Source of the DNA: Bacteroidales bacterium
GTDB taxonomy: Bacteria; Bacteroidota; Bacteroidia; Bacteroidales; UBA932
Direction of reading: 5' to 3'
Assembly (NCBI GenBank): GCA_030695025.1
Contig: JAUYTX010000049.1
Location: 1-47,220, forward strand
DNA: 47,220 bases
In this document: piece by piece, positions 42,893 to 47,220 of the stretch
Position numbering within the stretch: position 1 is the stretch's first letter
Layout: every line of letters starts with the position of its first letter
The notes under the pieces: model-generated
Told to the model about the DNA's origin: nothing
Databases searched by the model: none
What the model saw: the letters and a program-made list of their open reading frames with translations, nothing else
Program-made: the position numbers and the translations under genes

Positions 42893-43450
42893 TTAAAATC
42901 CAAGTTCACTTTCAATAGGTGCAAGTGCCGCGATTGCCAGAGTAGCAAATTCGTCAATTGGAATACCGATTTGCTCACACTCCATTATGGCGTCTCTGTT
43001 TACCGAAGCGGCAAAAAGTTTCTCTTTCATCCTCTTCACGACTGATTTTGTCTTAACACTTGATATTTTTCTGTCAGGATATACCAGGGCCACTGCAAAG
43101 ATCAATCCTGTAATTGTCTCTCCGGCAGAAAGTGCGTGATGGAACCGTTTGCTTCGTTTAATGTCTGTAGCCTTTTCGTTATGAAGTAAAATTGCCTCAA
43201 CTGCCTCTGTCGGCATCTCCTCTTTTCTTAGCAACTCTGCACCCTCCGGACCATGGCGCAAAGAGTCCCCTTGGGTGAATTCAACATCAATATCATGCAT
43301 CAACCCTGCCATTCCCCACATTTCTGCATCCTCTCCGAAACGCTCCGCCAGACTCCTCATTACTGCCTCTGAAGCAAGACAATGAGCAATCATTTTGGGA
43401 TTTTTGATGTTTTTATTGAGAAGTTCTAGATAATATTCCCTGCTTTTCAT
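42893..43450 (-). CDS. HD-domain phosphohydrolase-like protein
   Basis: This 185-residue cytoplasmic protein has HD-superfamily metal-binding motifs: His in [10 protein letters not shown], His-Asp in [10 protein letters not shown], His of [11 protein letters not shown] and LLHNEK. The substrate is unknown; small HD proteins of this kind include nucleotidases and phosphohydrolases. ATG at 43450 is chosen over a TTG at 43468. It lies 11 bases before guaC, which hints at a link to nucleotide metabolism, but this is only context. Confidence 0.85.
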   Translation of the reverse strand: MKSREYYLELLNKNIKNPKMIAHCLASEAVMRSLAERFGEDAEMWGMAGLMHDIDVEFTQGDSLRHGPEGAELLRKEEMPTEAVEAILLHNEKATDIKRSKRFHHALSAGETITGLIFAVALVYPDRKISSVKTKSVVKRMKEKLFAASVNRDAIMECEQIGIPIDEFATLAIAALAPIESELGF

Positions 43451-43498
43451 AAAATTTAAATTTAACAAGCGAATTTAATAAAAAAGAGGGTTGGAAAT

Positions 43499-43585
43499 TT
43501 ATAAGCTCAGTTCATTAACCAAATCTCTTACAAATTTAGCCATAGGAACTCCGTCAATAACATCGTGATCAAGAAGAATGGTCAT
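43499..43585 (-). pseudogene. C-terminal stump of a 2-oxoacid dehydrogenase E2 / CAT-type acyltransferase
   Basis: A 28-codon frame reads MTILLDHDVIDGVPMAKFVR and eight further residues to a TAA. HDVIDG matches the HxxxDG active-site motif at the very C-terminus of E2 acyltransferase and chloramphenicol-acetyltransferase-like domains, including the following AKFVRDL helix. The 200 or so residues that should precede it are missing. The frame continues that of the beta-lactamase gene, whose stop lies 9 bases upstream. It reads as the remnant left when the sequence in front of it was replaced. It could be an independent small gene, but that is unlikely because the motif is normally the end of a domain. 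Confidence 0.6.
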
Positions 43586-43594
43586 ATACCTGAG

Positions 43595-44368
43595 TTATTT
43601 ATTCTCTTTGTTTTTTGCTGCGGCTGCAAGCTCAATTGTATGCGTAAGCAACTCATTTCCACCAACTTTTCCATGACCCGGAATTACTATTTGCGCATCC
43701 TTATATGTCTCCTTTAGCTTGGAAACCGTATCTGCCCAATCGGAAATTACTGCGTCTGCAATATTACCTAAATTCTTTGAATCATAAGATTTTACAAGAC
43801 AACCTCCGAATAAAATTCTTCTTGCCGGAATCCAGACAGAAATATTATCTGGTGTGTGTCCCCCTCCAAAAAAGTCACAAACAATCTTCTCTCCGTTAAA
43901 ATTAAGTTCAAGTGATTTGTCAAATGTTTCTGACGGGACCGGTAATCCAAGTTCTTTACACTTTTCGGCTGTTCTTATATTTGCAACAGATTTTACATTT
44001 AACCCATGCAGATACTTCAACCCACCAAGACAATCATCGTGATAGTGTCCAATCAAAAGCATTTTTACATTAGCATTCAAGGAGTCTTTAATGTAGTTAA
44101 CCAGAATTTCTGTTTTCTTATTATCCATCGGAGTATCAATCATAAGAGCCTCTCCATTTTTAATAAGCACAATTCCATTTGAAGAGAATCTACCGAAACT
44201 GCCCAAGGTGTCCCATGTAAGGTGAAGATAGACTGAATCATGAATTTGATAAAGATGAATATCTTCATTAACAACATACCGGCTTCTCTCCTGAGCAGAT
44301 AGAGTGAATGTAATGATCAGTAAAAAAATATTCAAAAGGAACGTCTGCTTGATTTTTGACAATATCAT
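43595..44368 (-). CDS. bla: Subclass B1 metallo-beta-lactamase
   Basis: This 257-residue exported zinc enzyme should hydrolyse beta-lactams in the periplasm, usually including carbapenems. The signal peptide ends near TLSAQ-ERS. All six B1 zinc ligands are present: His108, His110 and Asp112 (GHYHDDCLGG), His171 (GGGHTPDN), Cys190 (FGGCLVKS) and His232 (IPGHGKVGG). The Lys three residues after Cys190 and the Asn of LGNIADA are the B1 substrate-contact residues. Length is standard. Neighbours are an alpha/beta hydrolase upstream (65 bases) and a pseudogene stump downstream. No insertion sequence is visible, so it looks chromosomal. Activity is inferred from the complete active site. Confidence 0.88.
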   Translation of the reverse strand: MILSKIKQTFLLNIFLLIITFTLSAQERSRYVVNEDIHLYQIHDSVYLHLTWDTLGSFGRFSSNGIVLIKNGEALMIDTPMDNKKTEILVNYIKDSLNANVKMLLIGHYHDDCLGGLKYLHGLNVKSVANIRTAEKCKELGLPVPSETFDKSLELNFNGEKIVCDFFGGGHTPDNISVWIPARRILFGGCLVKSYDSKNLGNIADAVISDWADTVSKLKETYKDAQIVIPGHGKVGGNELLTHTIELAAAAKNKENK

Positions 44369-44433
44369 GTGGTTTGAAGGATTTTGATTGGTAGTCTGTA
44401 AAAATAACAGATTATCTTGACATGTCAGACAAT

Positions 44434-45564
44434 TTAGTCAAATTGATCTGAAAGTGTGTTTTTACCATTTAGCACATCCTCTTTGATTATATTTATAACT
44501 TTAGCCGGCTCTTCAAAAAGTGGGCTGTGAGCAGAGTTTTCGAATGTATAAAATCCCTTAACCGGGGCAATGAGTTTTTTATAATACTCTTTGCTTAAAG
44601 AGATATTTACAGTAAGGTCATGAATCCCGGAGAAGAAATAAACTGGTACTTTCACCTCATTTACCTTTAAAGCAAAATCGGTTTCGATAGTCTCCTTATG
44701 TATGTTTGTTTTTGGTAAAAAAGTAATTTTAGATTTCCATATATTGAATTTCTCTTTGAATGTATATGCATTGCACATCCAAACGGGAACAAAAACACCT
44801 GTAAAAATTGATCTCATATTGTGCATAGTTCCAATTCCCATCTTGTGCATATAATTATCTCTGGCGGGTGATCTGAAAAATGTCAATACCTCTTCTTTAC
44901 TCCAGGTAACAGATGAGTATTTTTGAAGAGTACTCAAGGCCCTTTTATCGCCTGATTCCTGGGCTTTCGAAACCATATATTCATAAGCAATCTTCTCTGA
45001 TTCAGCTTGATTTGTAATCTGAGCCATAGCAATATATGCATGGAAGAGATAAGGGTTTTCCGAAACTGCCTTAAGAGCAATTGGAGTCCCTCCGGAGTGA
45101 GCAAAAATGTAAATCTTCTCTTTACCAAATCTTTCTCTCAAATAGTTTGTCACCTCTATGGCATCAGAAGTAAGCTGATCGTAAGTGATGCTCTCTTTAG
45201 CAATTTCTGAATTGAATGAGAGTCCCCCGCCTCGTTGCTCCCAGTAACAAACAGTAAAAACATCTTCCAGTCCGGGTTTGTATTTTTCTATCATAAAATA
45301 GTTAGAAAAAGAAGGGCCTCCATGCAGATAAAGCAAAACAGGATTTTTGGTATCCTTACTTTTAATAAACATTCCTTGTTTTACCCCACCAATCTTAATA
45401 AAGGTCTTTTCGGCCAAACTGCCTTCAATTACTTTACCACTATTATCCACAAAAGGATGTGGTCTCCCTTGACTGTTAATAAAAACAACTGTCAAAAGAA
45501 GCAGAAAAAAGAGGATTAATGCCGAAGCTAATATTATTGCCATTCGTTTAAGTTTAAATTTCAT
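44434..45564 (-). CDS. Membrane-anchored alpha/beta hydrolase (S33-like)
   Basis: This 376-residue protein has an N-terminal membrane helix (about 9-30) and an alpha/beta-hydrolase fold. HGGPS (81-85) is the oxyanion-hole motif of proline-iminopeptidase-like enzymes. The nucleophile is Ser157 in FAHSGGTP, where Ala replaces the first Gly of GxSxG. The acid is in SGIHDLTV and the His in ENSAHSPLFEEP. ATG at 45564 is chosen because it starts one base after the mntP stop codon (TAA-A-ATG), a coupled arrangement; a longer frame from TTG 45606 overlaps mntP. The substrate is probably a peptide or ester at the periplasmic face. Confidence 0.87.
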   Translation of the reverse strand: MKFKLKRMAIILASALILFFLLLLTVVFINSQGRPHPFVDNSGKVIEGSLAEKTFIKIGGVKQGMFIKSKDTKNPVLLYLHGGPSFSNYFMIEKYKPGLEDVFTVCYWEQRGGGLSFNSEIAKESITYDQLTSDAIEVTNYLRERFGKEKIYIFAHSGGTPIALKAVSENPYLFHAYIAMAQITNQAESEKIAYEYMVSKAQESGDKRALSTLQKYSSVTWSKEEVLTFFRSPARDNYMHKMGIGTMHNMRSIFTGVFVPVWMCNAYTFKEKFNIWKSKITFLPKTNIHKETIETDFALKVNEVKVPVYFFSGIHDLTVNISLSKEYYKKLIAPVKGFYTFENSAHSPLFEEPAKVINIIKEDVLNGKNTLSDQFD

Positions 45565-45565
45565 T

Positions 45566-46123
45566 TTAAGAGAGGTGTTCAATGAGTATTTTTGCTCCAA
45601 TACCAATTAAAATAAGGCCTCCGAGCACTTCAATATTTTTACCGAGCTTTCCGGTCGCGTTTTTTCCTAATAGCATTCCTATCATTGCTGCCATGAATGT
45701 TGTAAAGCCAATAACTGCGAGAGCCAGGTAAATGTCAGTACTTATAAGTGCAAGACTGACTCCTACTACAAGAGCATCAACGCTTGTGGCCAGCCCTAAA
45801 TAAATAAGTACACTCAACATCATCGGATTAATCTTTCTCTCCTCCTCTTTTTTAAATGTATCTGCAATCATCTTGACACCCAACAAAAAGAGAAGCCCGA
45901 AAGCAATCCAGTGATCAAAATCAGACATCAAACGACCTACCTGAACTCCCCCTAACCAACCGATTAATGGCATTAATGTCTGAAAAAAAGCCAGCACAAG
46001 TGCAACCTTAACTCCTTGTATAAACCTGATTTTATTATTGGTTAGACCTGTTGAGATAGATACTGCAAAAGTGTCAAAAGAGAGGCCAATGGCAATAAGT
46101 ATAAGTTCAATAACTTGGGACAT
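45566..46123 (-). CDS. mntP: Manganese efflux pump MntP
   Basis: This 185-residue inner-membrane protein has six helices and the two paired signatures of MntP: LSFDTFAVS with Asp17 and ATSVDALVVG with Asp116. It exports Mn2+ and protects against manganese excess. In other bacteria it is controlled by a manganese riboswitch (yybP-ykoY) or MntR, but the 12 bases to the upstream gene leave no room for one here, so it is read from the nitroreductase transcript. Confidence 0.94.
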   Translation of the reverse strand: MSQVIELILIAIGLSFDTFAVSISTGLTNNKIRFIQGVKVALVLAFFQTLMPLIGWLGGVQVGRLMSDFDHWIAFGLLFLLGVKMIADTFKKEEERKINPMMLSVLIYLGLATSVDALVVGVSLALISTDIYLALAVIGFTTFMAAMIGMLLGKNATGKLGKNIEVLGGLILIGIGAKILIEHLS

Positions 46124-46135
46124 CCTTGAATGGTA

Positions 46136-47056
46136 TCAATTTATAGTTGTTACAGATGCAAAAGTTCGTTTAATGCTTTTTTTGTATTTTACGGCAGGGT
46201 ATCCGAATAATACAATCAGCCCCTCTCTGCTTGTGTATTTTATGCCGTACTTTTCTCTGAATATTTTTGCCTTTTTACCATTCTGAATCAAAGGGTGTAC
46301 GCTTCCAATCATGCAAGTCCCAAGTCCCAATGTTTCTGCTGCATACATCGCAACAGTAGCAGCAATAATCGGGTCAGCCGGATCGGTATAAGGTGATCCG
46401 TAAAAATAGATTGCAAGTGGTGCATCATAAGTAACAAGATTAATATTCTCGTCCATTTTACTGGTAAAGATATTAAACATTGGCCGCAAGAATTTTCTGA
46501 ACATTTGATCATTTGCTTTCCCCCAAAAAGGTCTCATCAAAGTCAAAAACCATTTGGACACAAACCACTGCATGCTGTTGAGAAACCGACAAAAATCGTG
46601 GGCAAAAGCATTAACTGCATCTCTGCCCTCTAATACCAACACATTCACATCTGAGGGAGGGACTCCCATTGGAGAGTTGGTGGCTGCATCAATTATTTTA
46701 TCAATTATATCCCGACTTACCTCTTTATTGGCAAACTCCCTTATACTTCTTCGGCGTTTAAGAAGTGCTGTGTACTGTTCATAATTTGAGGCGGAGGTCA
46801 GCTCAGGTATTTCAAAGAGATCTGATTCACTTATCTCTCTGCCTGAAATGGTAATAGCCCCTGTTGGGCACACGGCCATACAATGGCCACAACCCACACA
46901 CCCGAAAACAGGATCAGATGTAATTACAAGTTTTTTATCAACTACCGCAATGCTGAAATCTTTACAAACCTCAACACATTTACCACATACGGTACACTTC
47001 TCTTTGTCGATGTAAATTTTTGCAACCTCTGCTGTTCTGGATGTTGGAATTGCCAT
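46136..47056 (-). CDS. Ferredoxin-nitroreductase fusion protein
   Basis: This 306-residue cytoplasmic protein begins with a two-cluster 4Fe-4S domain (Cys21, 24, 27, 31 and Cys53, 56, 59, 63) followed by an FMN nitroreductase fold (about 88-300; RRRSIREFANKEV, AATNSPMGVPPSD, AAETLGLGTCMIG). Electrons would pass from the clusters to FMN; the natural acceptor is unknown. ATG at 47056 is used because it lies just before the ferredoxin domain, while a TTG at 47101 would add 15 unrelated residues. A TACATTTG box on the minus strand (47099-47106) lies 43 bases upstream. It heads the coupled run nitroreductase, mntP, hydrolase. Confidence 0.9.
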   Translation of the reverse strand: MAIPTSRTAEVAKIYIDKEKCTVCGKCVEVCKDFSIAVVDKKLVITSDPVFGCVGCGHCMAVCPTGAITISGREISESDLFEIPELTSASNYEQYTALLKRRRSIREFANKEVSRDIIDKIIDAATNSPMGVPPSDVNVLVLEGRDAVNAFAHDFCRFLNSMQWFVSKWFLTLMRPFWGKANDQMFRKFLRPMFNIFTSKMDENINLVTYDAPLAIYFYGSPYTDPADPIIAATVAMYAAETLGLGTCMIGSVHPLIQNGKKAKIFREKYGIKYTSREGLIVLFGYPAVKYKKSIKRTFASVTTIN

Positions 47057-47098
47057 TTGTTTGAATTGTAGTGGAGTTGATTCAATGTGAAAATCGCG

Positions 47099-47106
47099 CA
47101 AATGTA
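47099..47106 (-). promoter_or_regulatory. Possible -7 box of the nitroreductase-mntP run
   Basis: On the minus strand TACATTTG fits TAnnTTTG, 43 bases before the ATG at 47056. No clear -33 box is visible in the AT-rich sequence behind it. Confidence 0.4.
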
Positions 47107-47150
47107 ATAATTTTTTACTTTTGGATTATTAAATTAAAAAATCATTTTTA

Positions 47151-47158
47151 TATCTTTG
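47151..47158 (+). promoter_or_regulatory. Promoter pointing out of the right edge
   Basis: TATCTTTG, followed by CATCG, is a good Bacteroidota -7 box. A TTTG at 47120-47123 stands 27 bases upstream, too far for a normal -33 box. No gene starts before the window ends, so the target lies beyond 47220. Confidence 0.5.
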
Positions 47159-47220
47159 CATCGTCTAAAAACTTTGGATGTTAAAATTTAATTCGGATTT
47201 GGTGAGGTAAATAATCTTGA

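Noticed and set aside
43595-44368. Generic metallo-hydrolase (glyoxalase II-like) instead of beta-lactamase
   Set aside because: The Cys ligand, the GGGHTPDN and IPGHGKVGG motifs and the Lys after Cys are specific to subclass B1.
44418-44427. Ten-base palindrome TGACATGTCA before the beta-lactamase gene
   Set aside because: Too short to carry weight in AT-rich DNA, and no promoter box is placed around it.
1-47220. CRISPR arrays, tRNA or rRNA genes, transposases, phage genes, restriction or toxin systems
   Set aside because: None seen on either strand; the genes are ordinary chromosomal families and no foreign-looking island stands out apart from the beta-lactamase junction.

Overview
The window is a stretch of ordinary-looking chromosome from a member of the Bacteroidota, most likely Bacteroidales. 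The evidence is a SusC/SusD pair, two S46 dipeptidyl-peptidases, an M16 zincin, DUF4876/DUF6850 outer-membrane genes, AT-rich coding sequence, lipoproteins with MKK...SC leaders and several TAnnTTTG-type promoter boxes. I found no tRNA, rRNA, CRISPR array, phage or transposase gene.

Layout. 1-3126 (+): the end of a TonB-dependent receptor, a DUF4876 lipoprotein and a DUF6850 outer-membrane protein. 3127-3480: a convergent spacer with two copies of the same terminator hairpin around a 180-bp inverted-repeat element. 3481-12851: a proteolysis block, with two DPP7-type S46 peptidases flanking a membrane iron-sulfur protein fused to HMA-like domains, then an M16 peptidase with an altered zinc motif. 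12961-13362: a small lipoprotein with 15-bp coding repeats and a good sigma-54 promoter. 19817-13359 (-): six genes including an orphan histidine kinase, NAD(P)HX repair enzyme, DUF2179 protein, lipoprotein amidase and an Lnb-like (DUF4105) membrane protein. 19945-20954 (+): a DCC thiol protein and pdxH.

21042-29007 (+) is the most coherent unit. A HAMP-type sensor kinase and an NtrC-family activator come first. They are followed by a sigma-54-like promoter driving a helical lipoprotein, two L,D-transpeptidases, a membrane-anchored unknown and a second NtrC-family activator. The helical domain of the lipoprotein is visibly related to the extracytoplasmic N-terminal domain of the first L,D-transpeptidase. 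I read this as a sigma-54-controlled envelope or peptidoglycan remodelling module. Two further lipoproteins in the window, at 12961 and 29091, have strong or weak sigma-54-like promoters and may belong to the same regulon.

29091-34067 (-): a two-domain lipoprotein, an orphan HPt protein, type II pantothenate kinase, MscS channel and a GNAT-nitrilase fusion. 34338-41812 (+): an acyl-CoA/ACP synthetase, an orphan SusC/SusD pair and a DUF2461 protein. 47056-41823 (-): a ferredoxin-nitroreductase, MntP, an alpha/beta hydrolase, an apparently complete subclass B1 metallo-beta-lactamase, the 28-residue stump of an acyltransferase gene, an HD-domain protein and GMP reductase. A promoter pointing out of the window lies at its right edge.

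All functions are inferred from sequence motifs read by eye; no database search was possible.
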